Source: Zymomonas mobilis subsp. pomaceae ATCC 29192 (GTDB taxonomy: Bacteria > Pseudomonadota > Alphaproteobacteria > Sphingomonadales > Sphingomonadaceae). Taken from it: 64,000 nucleotides of DNA. The position numbers and the translations under genes are program-made. The stretch covers positions 620,001-684,000 of the forward strand of contig NC_015709.1 in the NCBI RefSeq assembly GCF_000218875.1. The letters are read 5' to 3'. Positions 31,344 through 40,555 of the stretch are shown here, piece after piece; position 1 is the first letter of the stretch; every line of letters starts with the position of its first letter. The notes under the pieces are model-generated. The model saw only the letters and a list, made by a program, of their open reading frames with translations. It ran no database searches and was not told the DNA's origin.

Positions 31344-31985
31344 TCAATTAAGCCGATTTCTCGGCTGACTTAAAGATTCAATTGTCTGGTCAATTAAGGC
31401 CTTGTCGTGCGAGGCATCATTACGATCTTGAATGATACGGGTCGCAGCTTGCAGAGCCAGCTTGGCAGCCGTATGTTGAATTTCAACAATGGCTTCTTGC
31501 TCTGCTGCAGCAATTTGGTCCGTCGCCATTTTTTGACGACGTTCGACTAACTGCTGGGACTGTTTCTGTGCTTCAGCAACAATGCTGGTCGCTTCCTCTT
31601 TAGCCCGTTCAACAATAGCTTCGGCTTCTCCGGCAGCCTGACGCGCTTTTTCATCATATTCGGCTCTTAAAGCTTCAGCTTCCTTGCGTAAGCGTTCAGC
31701 ATCTCCAAGACGATTACGAATTTCACCGATTTGTTTATCAAGCGCCGACGTAATAAGAGACGGTACTTTTTTCCAAATCAGAATAAGCAAAAAGACAATG
31801 ATGGAGGCAGAAACCCAACCAGGGCCACTTAATCCAAGCAGAGTCGATTCATGTGGTTCTTCATTTTGAACCCCACCCGGTGCTTCCGTGGATGCCGTTA
31901 CGTTTGGTGCACCAGGAGCCGTCTGAGGCATAGTGTCAGACACAGGCGGTGTAGCTGGCGCTGAAGTCTGAGTTGTATTAGCCAT
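31344..31985 (-). CDS. atpF: F-type ATP synthase subunit b
   Basis: 213 residues. Subunit b is a stator stalk protein: a Pro/Thr/Ala-rich N-terminal stretch of about 50 residues, one membrane helix (GWVSASIIVFLLILIW, about 56-71), then a long charged helix (LRKEAEALRAEYDEKARQAAGEAEAIVERAKEEA) that dimerises with b'. The N-terminal extension is longer than in E. coli b and may be partly mis-started, but GGGAG precedes this ATG. It is the last gene of the operon, 13 bases after b', and a terminator follows. Confidence 0.93.
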   Translation of the reverse strand: MANTTQTSAPATPPVSDTMPQTAPGAPNVTASTEAPGGVQNEEPHESTLLGLSGPGWVSASIIVFLLILIWKKVPSLITSALDKQIGEIRNRLGDAERLRKEAEALRAEYDEKARQAAGEAEAIVERAKEEATSIVAEAQKQSQQLVERRQKMATDQIAAAEQEAIVEIQHTAAKLALQAATRIIQDRNDASHDKALIDQTIESLSQPRNRLN

Positions 31986-31998
31986 TAGGTAATCTCCC

Positions 31999-32499
31999 TC
32001 AGACCATATCAGCAGAAATTACATGAGAAACGGCTTTAGTAACCTGATCTTTTGGAACAGATTTACCGATAACATGCTTGAGAATATCCTGTGCAGCATC
32101 AGCTGCGATATTTTCAAGATCAACCATCGCTTTTGCTTTTTCATCAGCGATTCGCATTCTAGCAGAATCAAGCTGATGATCGTAATCGGCATTAGCAACA
32201 GCGTTTTGTTTTGCCGCATCTTTCGAGGCTTGTTCTTTAGCTGCCTGTAAGCGGGCATGTGCATCGGAACGAACCTTAGCAAGACGCGACTGGCATGCCT
32301 CATCTGCTTCCTTCGCTGCTTTGTGGGCAGCTTCCGCAGCAGCTAGATCATCAGAGATCTTGCTGTCACGTGAATCCATAGTAGATTCAACTTTCTGGAG
32401 CATGGTTTTGGCGATCCCAAAATAGATCAGACCAAACACCATCAGCATCCAGAAAACCTGGGAAGCGTAAGTAGAGGCAAGCTGGGCTATCTGAGGCAT
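31999..32499 (-). CDS. atpF': F-type ATP synthase subunit b' (second stator subunit)
   Basis: 166 residues: a membrane helix (VFWMLMVFGLIYFGIAKTML, about 15-34) followed by a long helix with SRDSKISDDLAAAEAAHKAAKEADEA. Two different b-type genes in tandem are normal for alphaproteobacteria, where b and b' form a heterodimer. The ATG at 32499 has only a weak GGAT site. It is separated from atpE by 128 bases containing two stem-loops, while its own gap to atpF is 13 bases. Confidence 0.92.
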   Translation of the reverse strand: MPQIAQLASTYASQVFWMLMVFGLIYFGIAKTMLQKVESTMDSRDSKISDDLAAAEAAHKAAKEADEACQSRLAKVRSDAHARLQAAKEQASKDAAKQNAVANADYDHQLDSARMRIADEKAKAMVDLENIAADAAQDILKHVIGKSVPKDQVTKAVSHVISADMV

Positions 32500-32520
32500 G
32501 ATCGCATCCAGACTTTTTCT

Positions 32521-32600
32521 AAAAACAGATTAACTAAAAGAGAATCTGTTTTTTAACTGATTTACTACATTTTTCGAACACCGGCTGAAAACAGCCGGTG
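32521..32600 (-). promoter_or_regulatory. Two stem-loops between atpE and atpF'
   Basis: First hairpin: CACCGGCTG/CAGCCGGTG (32579-32587, 32592-32600) with an AAAA loop and an outer TTTTTCG/CGAAAAA stem. Second: AAAAACAGATT (32521-32531) with AATCTGTTTTT (32543-32553), followed on the minus strand by a T-rich end. They lie directly after atpE and may attenuate transcription or protect the upstream mRNA. Confidence 0.6.
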
Positions 32601-32627
32601 CGAAAAATGCTGCGAGAGCCTGAAGAA

Positions 32628-32867
32628 TCAGGCGACGAAGATCAGCAGAATCGAGATAACGAATGACAGAAGGCCCAAAAGTTCAGCGGCCGCAAAACCG
32701 ATGAACAAACGACCTTGCTGACCATCAGCAGCGGCTGGGTTACGCAGAGCGCTTTCAAGAAAGCCTGCGAAAACACTACCAACACCAACGGAGGCAACAC
32801 CGGCACCAACAGCAGCAACACCACCACCGATTAACTTACCGAGCACTCTTGCAGCTTCAACGTCCAT
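32628..32867 (-). CDS. atpE: F-type ATP synthase subunit c (rotor ring)
   Basis: 79 residues forming two membrane helices: the glycine-rich first helix (GGGVAAVGAGVASVGVGSVFAG), the polar loop RNP, and the second helix with the proton-carrying carboxylate Glu62 in FAAAELLGLL. No sodium-type residue pattern around it was noted, so it should be proton-driven. AAAGGAG is seven bases before the ATG, the best ribosome site in this operon, matching the high copy number of c. Followed by two stem-loops. Confidence 0.97.
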   Translation of the reverse strand: MDVEAARVLGKLIGGGVAAVGAGVASVGVGSVFAGFLESALRNPAAADGQQGRLFIGFAAAELLGLLSFVISILLIFVA

Positions 32868-32902
32868 GACAATACTCCTTTACCATTCCATATACTGGGA
32901 AA

Positions 32903-33703
32903 TCAGTGAAGATTGATCGCGTCGTTCAAATAGAGCGACGTAAGCAAGGCGAAAACATAAGCTTGAATGGCGCAAACCAAAAATTCAAGCGCAGAAATAC
33001 CGATCATCAAAAGAAAGGTCGGGATACCCACAAGGGTATAATAACCTGCTAAAAAAGCAGTAGAGGCAGATTGAACCGGCGGGTTAACAATAAAGTTAGC
33101 CAAAACTTCCAGAAGAACGTGCCCTGCGGTCATAGCAACGAAAAGACGAAGCGCAAGACTAAAAGGCCGTAAAACGAAAGAAAAGGCTTCAATCCCGGGG
33201 ATCAGCCAAATAAGAGCCATGGGGGTACCATGCGGCACAAACAGCTTGAAAAAGCCTAATCCATGACGCGTGAAACCCACAACAAGCACTGTACCAAATG
33301 CAATCGCCGCCAGCGTTGCTGTAACAGTAACGTGACTGGTTGAGGTGAAAGGCTCGGCACCTGGCAAAAAGCCGAATAAAGGCACCAAACCAAGCATATT
33401 GGCAAAAAGGATGAACATAAAAAGGGTAAAGACCAGCGGAGTAAACGGTCGGCCTTTTGGGCCTATGTTCGCGCTGACCATATCGTTAACAAAGCGAGTC
33501 ATAACTTCCACGGCCATCTGCCAGCGACCGGGAATCAGCGCCTTCCTTCGACCGCCTGCCATAAAAACAGCAAGAGCGACCAGCGCAATCACCATCCAGA
33601 GAGAGGAATTGGTGAAGGAAATATCATATTTTCCGATATGAAACCCATGTAAGGGCTCCACGGTAAACTGATGCATGGGGTCTACATTGTTAGTAGCAGC
33701 CAT
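32903..33703 (-). CDS. atpB: F-type ATP synthase subunit a
   Basis: 266 residues with five or six membrane helices. Subunit a forms the proton half-channels; the essential arginine is in LALRLFVAMTAGH, and the last helices carry the conserved Gln/His positions (ALEFLVCAIQAYVFALLTSLYLNDA). The opening PLHGFHIGKYDISFTNSSLW is typical of alphaproteobacterial AtpB. It is 35 bases ahead of atpE and 48 bases after atpI on the minus strand. Confidence 0.96.
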   Translation of the reverse strand: MAATNNVDPMHQFTVEPLHGFHIGKYDISFTNSSLWMVIALVALAVFMAGGRRKALIPGRWQMAVEVMTRFVNDMVSANIGPKGRPFTPLVFTLFMFILFANMLGLVPLFGFLPGAEPFTSTSHVTVTATLAAIAFGTVLVVGFTRHGLGFFKLFVPHGTPMALIWLIPGIEAFSFVLRPFSLALRLFVAMTAGHVLLEVLANFIVNPPVQSASTAFLAGYYTLVGIPTFLLMIGISALEFLVCAIQAYVFALLTSLYLNDAINLH

Positions 33704-33751
33704 ATTACGAGCCCCTAGCTATCTATCCATTAACAGAGCGGCTCCGGTTTC

Positions 33752-34066
33752 TCATTCCGGACGCTCACGAGAAATCCGTATCACATTTCTAAACGCAATA
33801 CAGACCCCTAATAGAAGAAATATGATCAGAAATATTGGTTTAGTTCCAATCAGGCGATCGAACAACCACCCGATCAGTCCGCCACCAGCCGGGCCCGCAA
33901 TCATCTCAGTCAACACTCTGTTCCCTTGAGCAAAACCCTTGCCAGCAGGCCCATCCGTCTTGGCTTTATGACTATCAGAATCAGATCTGATGGTCTGAAG
34001 TCGTCCTTCAAGTTCTGCTAACCTAGGATCTTGTGGTCCCGGCCCTTGATTAGAATCGTTACTCAT
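33752..34066 (-). CDS. atpI: ATP synthase-associated AtpI-like protein
   Basis: 105 residues from the ATG at 34066. Two membrane helices near the C-terminus; AGPAGGGLIGWLFDRLIGTKPIFLIIFLLLGVCIAFRNV is the AtpI/Gct-repeat pattern of alphaproteobacteria. AtpI helps assemble the c-ring or supplies Mg2+, depending on species. The start is uncertain: a TTG at 34075 is better placed after AAGGAAG (five bases) than the ATG (14 bases), and the frame opens further to 34111. It heads the Fo operon. Confidence 0.87.
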   Translation of the reverse strand: MSNDSNQGPGPQDPRLAELEGRLQTIRSDSDSHKAKTDGPAGKGFAQGNRVLTEMIAGPAGGGLIGWLFDRLIGTKPIFLIIFLLLGVCIAFRNVIRISRERPE

Positions 34067-34316
34067 CGCAGCCAATCGCTCTTCCTTGAAATCCAACCCT
34101 TTGAATTCCAAGGATTAAATGCTCTACAGCATGACGAGTAACTATCTCGTCAGGTGGGCCTTTTTTAAGAAGGCGGTGAAAGCAAGTCAACTCAAAGCGC
34201 AGCCAACAAAAAAACTAATCCTTTTGCTATTCGCTTATTTTTTATTACCAAAAAGGCTTTACCTTTTACAAATTAGAGCAGTTTTTTAAGTGAAACCGCC
34301 CTAAAAACAGCTTTTT

Positions 34317-34718
34317 TTAACCACAAGTCGAAGGCAAAGCGATAGGGCCCGATTTTTTTTGCCATTTGCCATCGGCCAAAGCATAAAATTGTCCATCCTG
34401 AACCCGACTGGCTAATGTTTTACAACCAACAGCAACAGCCCATTCTTCGACAGTAACCCCCCGTTTAGCCGCTTCTGCCGTATAAGCCGCTCTTCTTTTA
34501 ATATTTAAAGCATCGACACTCGCCTTGATACTAGAAGAGGGCGATTTCGCAAAACCCATATAGCCATCAATCTTTTCACCAATCACGCCGTTTGCCAACC
34601 CTGATTGTAAAATATCATCACCGCCTTGCGCTCCAGCTGCTGTAGCCAGCGTCAAACCCAAAGCAAAAGCGGTCCTGCTCAGACTTTGAAAACAGCTTTT
34701 TTTTATAAAACGTATCAT
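34317..34718 (-). CDS. ydbL: YdbL-family (DUF1318) secreted protein
   Basis: 133 residues with a signal peptide (FALGLTLATAAGAQG). The mature protein has SGLANGVIGEKIDGYMGF and IKASVDALNIKRRAAYTAEAAKRGVTVEEWAVAVGCKTLAS, typical of the YdbL family. In E. coli YdbL works with YnbE and YdbH in moving phospholipid between the membranes. Its start overlaps the ynbE stop by four bases, and the gene is last in the three-gene set on the minus strand. Confidence 0.85.
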   Translation of the reverse strand: MIRFIKKSCFQSLSRTAFALGLTLATAAGAQGGDDILQSGLANGVIGEKIDGYMGFAKSPSSSIKASVDALNIKRRAAYTAEAAKRGVTVEEWAVAVGCKTLASRVQDGQFYALADGKWQKKSGPIALPSTCG

Positions 34719-34915
34719 TGTGGGAATAACTCCGGATTATTTTGAATAAAATCGCCTGCATCTTTTTGTAAATGCACCACTACTTCTTGGCGGATATTAA
34801 CATTAAGATTGATCTCGATCGGCTTTTCCGGTGCCTTAACCGAAATACAGCCCCCAACCATTAGTAAACTAGCAAAAAGAAAGCCCTTTTCTATATTTCC
34901 GGTTTTCTGCCTCAT
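34715..34915 (-). CDS. ynbE: YnbE-family lipoprotein
   Basis: 66 residues with a lipoprotein signal peptide: GFLFASLLMVGGC provides the lipobox, so Cys23 would be lipidated. The mature tail (IEINLNVNIRQEVVVHLQ) matches YnbE. In E. coli YnbE caps the outer-membrane end of the YdbH bridge, stacking beta strands onto it. It lies 68 bases after ydbH and overlaps ydbL. Confidence 0.85.
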   Translation of the reverse strand: MRQKTGNIEKGFLFASLLMVGGCISVKAPEKPIEINLNVNIRQEVVVHLQKDAGDFIQNNPELFPQ

Positions 34916-34983
34916 CTTTAATCCTAATAGTAGTTAAATGATATATTGTCTTGTTTTAAGGCCAGAGGATGCGTGGCGTGTAT

Positions 34984-37900
34984 TCACAATTGCGATTGAT
35001 TCAAAACAGAACGCGGATCATTATAAGAACGCATGGCATTCAATAATCCTCGAAAGGGCGCTTTTACCTGAACGTTAAAATGGAAGGGGACCTTTTCAAT
35101 TTCACGCGCAAGATAGGAGCGTGAACCAGTGGTTTTGACCTCTTTCACCCCGCCAAAATGAATAGAACTGATAAAATCCCCATCAAGATTACCATTAAGG
35201 ACTATATCAAGTTGCTTATACCGCAGGCCTTTTAAAACATCGAACGTCAACTTGCTCAGCATACCCTGATGCGCATTAGAAACGGTACCGACGTAACTGA
35301 CTACGCCGCCCGGATCGCGGCTTATCAAATGTCCTCCTTCTATTTTGCCACTATTAGAACCAAATTCGAGCGGTAGAATCCCGTCAAAACGTCCACTGAC
35401 AAAAAGATTTTTCATCTCAAGATTATCAACAAGGGGAGCGCTATCCATATTAGTGACATGAAATGTCACGCGATGCATAGCCGTGTGGCTAAAATCTAAA
35501 ACAGCTTGATCCAAGGCCAACTGACCATCGAAGAATGGCCAGATTCCCTTTTCGATAACAATCTTCTTCTCAGGCAAAATCTGATAATGGATTTTGCCGT
35601 CTTTGATCGCAATACCGGCGTTGATTTCATTGATACCGGCGATTTGATCTGGAGGTGTTTTTAGATTTAAAAGATCTGAAAAATGAATCTTGCCATTAAA
35701 GCCTGAGATGGTCCCAAAAGCGACAGCGAAGTCGAGATTATCACTTTTAAAATCTCCTGTGCTGATGACGCCTTTATTAGACCAATCAATTCGTCCTTCT
35801 CCCTGAACTATACCCCTCACATCAGCAAATACTCCTAAAGTAAGGGGGGTAATTTGTTCAGGCTGTAAGGTTTTATCAAATGCGACCCCATTAACATGAA
35901 GCACAACATGCCCCCGTCCATCTGAGAAATGATGTTCGATGCGACTATCGAGGATATGTGACCAACGCATACCGATTTGCCGTTCCAGACCAGCCGTAAT
36001 ATGAATGCGTTCTTTATTAATTTGTAAAAGTAAATCTTGAGCACGCATCGGCAAAAAACGAGGCGAAGCCTGATTCGCATCAGCAATATCCACACCACCA
36101 TGCAGCACTATATCGCTGTTATTTTGTGATTCGAGCGCACCACCCTTGTTCTGCCATTCCCAATGGGCAGCCCCATTACTCATAATCAGGGGTGCAAGTC
36201 CTATATGGCCAGAAATGCCTGTTAAGTCGCCCGCGCCCTTTATTCCGGCCAAGTTACCCGTAACATGTTCTATATGAAGATGCGTATCATCCTGCCCCGT
36301 CGCACCTTTTTCATCAAAAGTAAGGTCAGATACCTCGCCATAGTGACGCGCCAGAGAGAAGAAAGACGATTTTAGCTTAATTGTAAAAGGCTGATTATTT
36401 ATTTCGCCTGTGATAGTCGGTTTTTCCAACTGAAACCCGCCATTTGTAAACTGCCCTTTTCTTACCTGAAGAAAAGCAGCCTCTACAGGGCAAAGCGGCA
36501 AGGCAATATTGTGCCCTGTAATGCCCGCCATGGTTACGCGGGCGATATGGACTGTCATGCAATCCTTGTTAATAAGGGTCTGATCGTTGCTACCTTCTAT
36601 ATGCAAAGGAATTGTAAGCGATTCCACCTGCTCTTCTTTTCCAAGAGAACCTGTAATATTAGCCTCAGTCGCCACCAAGAAATGCTGCTTATCATAATAA
36701 AAATTAACAGGTGTTAGCTGCAATGAAGTCTGATTTTGATCATCGCGATAGGGTGCAACCTCAATCTTACCTTTAAAAATTCCATTCGTTACGGGTAGCA
36801 GGTGAATTTTTGTAGTGGGCAACCCCTGCCCTTTGATATTGAGATCACCTTTTAAATCCCAAGGTTGCTCTTTTCTATGCGCCTGCCAACTGGCGGCCCC
36901 TAAAAACTGAGCTGATTGACCTGAGGGACTCGTTAAAAGCACTTTATGTAAAGCGGCCTTTAAAGCACCTTGTTTATTATCAAGGGTAATATCGGTTTCA
37001 CCCGAAATGTTTTCCGCTATTTTTGACAAAGCCTGTTTTAACTGTTTCACTATAGGGGAGAGCGGAATGTCATCAGATATAGAAAAATGCTTCAAATCAT
37101 TTTTTATCTGGCCATTGTGAAGCGAAATATGGGTCGTCGTCAAAAATGGATCATTTTTCTGAGAATCGTGAGAATATTTAAACGGTATATTAAAGACACT
37201 CGAAACGTCCCAGCTTCCTCCAGTAAGCCAAGGCATATCTTCTTTACCCGCTATTTCTAATCGGCCCTGTGTTTTTTGATCATTACCCTTAAGTGCCAAA
37301 TGGCCCTTTAGAGCCGATAATTGCCAAGGGGCTCCGTTAAAAGAGGCCATTTCATAGGCCGAAAGAAGCGCTGTCCCTTGCCAGTTATTCAAAGCCTTAT
37401 TGAAATGACCTTCAATAATGGACTTTGGGTTTTGAACTGCCCAATAGCCGATATTACAACGAATATTTTGTGCGGTAGCAGGCCCTTGGAAAAAAGGGCG
37501 ACCATGAACCACCGATGCGTTTAAAAAAAACTGACCTTTTTCTGCCGTGCAAGCATTCGATGAGAAATGAGGCATAGAGGCAGCTAGTCTCGCTTGAAAA
37601 CCATTCGCCAGATTTCCATTACCATCCATCGCTATGCCAATATTACCGTTGGGAGTACGCAAACGTAACCGAACATCTTTTAGGTGAAGATTGATAATAG
37701 GAAGACCCGAGGAGGCGCCTGCCGTTGTCAAATAAGAACGTAAAGAATCAAGGCTGCCAAAATGTATGCCCTCCTTATCCAGATGACCCTGTATTCTTAC
37801 TGTATCGAGATCAATGGAAGATATCTGTAAACCGCGCCATGTAGGCATAACATGAATAATAACATGCTTTGCTGTCAGATCAGGATGGTAGCTATCACCA

Positions 37901-38118
37901 ATAACTAGATTGTCCAATTGCTGTGCCATAGGGTCAAGACGCGTTAAACGATAATGGGCCTTTAAATGTAGTCGGTTTGCTTCCCGACTAATCAGCCAGC
38001 GCCCCAACCCTATACGTTGTGACCACAGCCCGACTAGTAATCCACCTAGAATAACCCCCGCCAGCAGCCATAAATGCTTTTTAGTAAGCCGATGATTTTT
38101 TATTTCTTTGTGGGTCAT
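34984..38118 (-). CDS. ydbH: YdbH-family AsmA-like intermembrane lipid-transport protein
   Basis: 1044 residues with one N-terminal membrane helix (HLWLLAGVILGGLLVGLWS, about 15-33) and a very long beta-rich periplasmic part, as in AsmA-like/TAM-related bridge proteins. The end (GGHLISRDPGGVVSYVG and LRYKQLDIVLNGNLDGDFISSIHFGG) matches the YdbH C-terminal domain. With YnbE and YdbL downstream, the set is complete. E. coli YdbH shares phospholipid transport to the outer membrane with TamB and YhdP. Divergent from radC. Confidence 0.87.
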   Translation of the reverse strand: MTHKEIKNHRLTKKHLWLLAGVILGGLLVGLWSQRIGLGRWLISREANRLHLKAHYRLTRLDPMAQQLDNLVIGDSYHPDLTAKHVIIHVMPTWRGLQISSIDLDTVRIQGHLDKEGIHFGSLDSLRSYLTTAGASSGLPIINLHLKDVRLRLRTPNGNIGIAMDGNGNLANGFQARLAASMPHFSSNACTAEKGQFFLNASVVHGRPFFQGPATAQNIRCNIGYWAVQNPKSIIEGHFNKALNNWQGTALLSAYEMASFNGAPWQLSALKGHLALKGNDQKTQGRLEIAGKEDMPWLTGGSWDVSSVFNIPFKYSHDSQKNDPFLTTTHISLHNGQIKNDLKHFSISDDIPLSPIVKQLKQALSKIAENISGETDITLDNKQGALKAALHKVLLTSPSGQSAQFLGAASWQAHRKEQPWDLKGDLNIKGQGLPTTKIHLLPVTNGIFKGKIEVAPYRDDQNQTSLQLTPVNFYYDKQHFLVATEANITGSLGKEEQVESLTIPLHIEGSNDQTLINKDCMTVHIARVTMAGITGHNIALPLCPVEAAFLQVRKGQFTNGGFQLEKPTITGEINNQPFTIKLKSSFFSLARHYGEVSDLTFDEKGATGQDDTHLHIEHVTGNLAGIKGAGDLTGISGHIGLAPLIMSNGAAHWEWQNKGGALESQNNSDIVLHGGVDIADANQASPRFLPMRAQDLLLQINKERIHITAGLERQIGMRWSHILDSRIEHHFSDGRGHVVLHVNGVAFDKTLQPEQITPLTLGVFADVRGIVQGEGRIDWSNKGVISTGDFKSDNLDFAVAFGTISGFNGKIHFSDLLNLKTPPDQIAGINEINAGIAIKDGKIHYQILPEKKIVIEKGIWPFFDGQLALDQAVLDFSHTAMHRVTFHVTNMDSAPLVDNLEMKNLFVSGRFDGILPLEFGSNSGKIEGGHLISRDPGGVVSYVGTVSNAHQGMLSKLTFDVLKGLRYKQLDIVLNGNLDGDFISSIHFGGVKEVKTTGSRSYLAREIEKVPFHFNVQVKAPFRGLLNAMRSYNDPRSVLNQSQL

Positions 38119-38290
38119 CCCGGATTTTTCTTTATAGTAAATGAGCGGATATTTTTAATATTTCTTGATTTTCAAACTATAAAATGCAGTCAATTTTATT
38201 GATGAAAATATTCCGATGAATTGTTTTTTTATATTACTATCAAAGCTAAACAGTATTACATATCGCTTCAATCCTTTATATTCGTTGAAA

Positions 38291-38974
38291 ATGGATAAAA
38301 AAGAAATCGATTATCATGGTCATCGTAGCCGCTTACGGGATCGCCTGTTAAATGGGGGTTCAGATGCACTGCTTGATCATGAGGTAATAGAATATCTTTT
38401 AGCTTTGGCTATCCCACGTCGGGATACGAAACCGCTTGCGCGTGCTTTATTGACAGAGTTCGGTGATATTGAAACGCTGTTAACAGCCGACCCCGGTATG
38501 ATTGCCCGCGTCAAAGGTATGGGGCCAACGGCGATTGCCTCTCTCAAAATTGTTCAAATAGCCGCTTTAAGATTATTAAAAACCAAAGCTAAAAAAGCGC
38601 CTATTTTGGCTGGGTGGCAAGCTTTACTCGATTATCTTCATGCCGATATGGCTTATCGTTTAACAGAACGATGCCGGTTATTACATCTTGATAGTCACAA
38701 TCGCCTTATCCGTGACGAAGCCTTAAGTGAAGGCTCTGTCGATCGCGCGCCTATCTATGTCCGAGAGGTTATCCGTCGCGCTATTGAGCTGGGATCAATC
38801 GGTTTAATTTTAGTTCACAATCATCCTAGCGGGGATGCCAATCCCAGTGAAATGGACATTCAGTTGACGCGTTCAGTGATTGCGGCGGCCCGTCCTCTTA
38901 AAATATATCTTCATGATCATGTTATCATCAGTACAGAGGGATTTTGTAGTATGCGTAGCCTCGGCCTGATTTAA
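38291..38974 (+). CDS. radC: RadC-family JAB/MPN domain protein
   Basis: 227 residues from the ATG at 38291 (MDKKEIDYHGHRSRLRDRL), where the family normally begins; the frame stays open to 38216 but those residues are not conserved. An N-terminal helix-hairpin-helix part (VKGMGPTAIASLKI) is followed by the JAB metalloprotease-like fold with HNHPSGDANPSEMD as metal site and the upstream Glu near AIELGSIG. Despite the name, its function in DNA repair is not established. No clear ribosome site precedes either start. Confidence 0.9.
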   Translation: MDKKEIDYHGHRSRLRDRLLNGGSDALLDHEVIEYLLALAIPRRDTKPLARALLTEFGDIETLLTADPGMIARVKGMGPTAIASLKIVQIAALRLLKTKAKKAPILAGWQALLDYLHADMAYRLTERCRLLHLDSHNRLIRDEALSEGSVDRAPIYVREVIRRAIELGSIGLILVHNHPSGDANPSEMDIQLTRSVIAAARPLKIYLHDHVIISTEGFCSMRSLGLI

Positions 38975-39145
38975 GGTTATAGCTTTTGAAAAGCTCAACT
39001 TTTTGACAATATGTTGTTTTTACAAAAATATAAAATGCATCAACCCCTATAAAAGATTGATAGCGATTAAGGGCTTTGTTAGGTCGGGGAATATTTTTGC
39101 CAGCCGGAAAAACCGGAATACTATTAAACCCGAGGAGCCTCTATT

Positions 39146-40462
39146 ATGATCCCCCGTTATTCCCGCCCAGAGATGGTCAAATTGTGGGAGCCAGAAAGCC
39201 GGTTTCGGATCTGGCTTGAAATCGAAGCCCATGCAACAGATGCTTTAGCGGAAATTGGCATTGTTCCAAAAGAAGCCGCTAAGGCTATCTGGGATAAAGG
39301 GGCCTTTGAAGTTGAGCGTATTGACGAAATCGAAGCCGAAGTGCGTCACGATGTTATTGCCTTTCTTACGAATGTTGCTGAACATGTAGGCGAACCTGCT
39401 CGTTTTATGCATCAGGGCATGACTTCTTCTGATGTGCTTGATACCTGCCTTGCGGTGCAGTTAAATCGGGCAGCCCTTATTTTGCTTGCCGATATTGATA
39501 AGCTGTTAGAAGTACTGAAAAGACGTGCTTTTGAATACAAAATGACGCCGACAATCGGGCGCAGTCATGGTATCCATGCAGAACCCACTACTTTCGGCTT
39601 AAAAATGGCCGAAGCTTATGCCGAGTTCAAAAGAAACCGTGCCCGTTTAGAAGCGGCGCGTCAGGATATTGCGACCTGTGCTATTTCTGGGGCTGTGGGT
39701 ACATTTGCCAATATTGATCCTAAAGTTGAAAGCTATGTTGCGGAAAAAATGGGATTGACGGTTGAACCTGTTTCCACCCAAATTATTCCGCGGGATCGTC
39801 ATGCTATGTTCTTTGCGACTTTAGGCGTGATCGCTTCTTCTGTAGAACGGGTAGCTATTGAAGTTCGGCATTTGCAGCGCACAGAAGTGTTAGAGGCGGA
39901 GGAATATTTCGCCCCGGGTCAAAAAGGATCCTCTGCAATGCCCCATAAACGGAATCCGGTCTTAACCGAAAATTTGACAGGTCTTGCCCGTTTAGTTCGG
40001 GGTTATGTGACACCTGCTCTTGAGGATGTAGCTCTATGGCATGAACGGGATATTTCCCATTCATCGGTAGAAAGAATGATCGGCCCTGATGCTACGGTTA
40101 CTTTAGATTTTGCTTTGGCTCGTCTTACCAATGTGATGGATAAGCTGCTTGTCTATCCTGAACGGATGCAGCGTAATCTTGATCGTATGGGTGGCCTTAT
40201 TCACTCACAGCGTGTGCTTTTAGCCCTTACACAGGCGGGCGTCAGTCGTGAGGCCGCTTATCGGCTGGTACAGCGTAATGCTATGAAAGTATGGGAATCC
40301 GATGGACAAATTTCGTTATTGGATCTGTTAAAAGCCGATACCGAGGTTCCGCTCTCAGATGAAAAATTAGAAGATTTATTTGATCTTGGTTATCATCTAA
40401 AACATGTAGATCACATATTCAGCCGCGTTTTCAATGAAAACGAGGCAGAAAAGACAAAATAG
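39146..40462 (+). CDS. purB: Adenylosuccinate lyase
   Basis: 438 residues of the fumarase/aspartase fold. PurB acts twice in purine synthesis, releasing fumarate from SAICAR and from adenylosuccinate. The signature GSSAMPHKRNP (about residues 261-271) contains the catalytic serine loop; HQGMTSSDVLDT and TIGRSHGIHAEP carry the other active-site residues. GAGGAG lies nine bases before the ATG. It converges with dnaJ across a bidirectional terminator. Confidence 0.97.
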   Translation: MIPRYSRPEMVKLWEPESRFRIWLEIEAHATDALAEIGIVPKEAAKAIWDKGAFEVERIDEIEAEVRHDVIAFLTNVAEHVGEPARFMHQGMTSSDVLDTCLAVQLNRAALILLADIDKLLEVLKRRAFEYKMTPTIGRSHGIHAEPTTFGLKMAEAYAEFKRNRARLEAARQDIATCAISGAVGTFANIDPKVESYVAEKMGLTVEPVSTQIIPRDRHAMFFATLGVIASSVERVAIEVRHLQRTEVLEAEEYFAPGQKGSSAMPHKRNPVLTENLTGLARLVRGYVTPALEDVALWHERDISHSSVERMIGPDATVTLDFALARLTNVMDKLLVYPERMQRNLDRMGGLIHSQRVLLALTQAGVSREAAYRLVQRNAMKVWESDGQISLLDLLKADTEVPLSDEKLEDLFDLGYHLKHVDHIFSRVFNENEAEKTK

Positions 40463-40497
40463 TCTCTTATAAAGGCTGATTATTTTTCTTGAGAGAT

Positions 40498-40532
40498 AAA
40501 AAAGGAGGTCTTTTAAAGACCTCCTTTTTATT
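40498..40532. terminator. Bidirectional terminator between purB and dnaJ
   Basis: AAAAAGGAGGTCTTT (40499-40513) and AAAGACCTCCTTTTT (40515-40529) form a 15-bp perfect stem with A/T flanks on both sides, serving the convergent purB and dnaJ genes. Confidence 0.92.
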
Positions 40533-40555
40533 TTTATGTTGTATGCAACGAAAAA

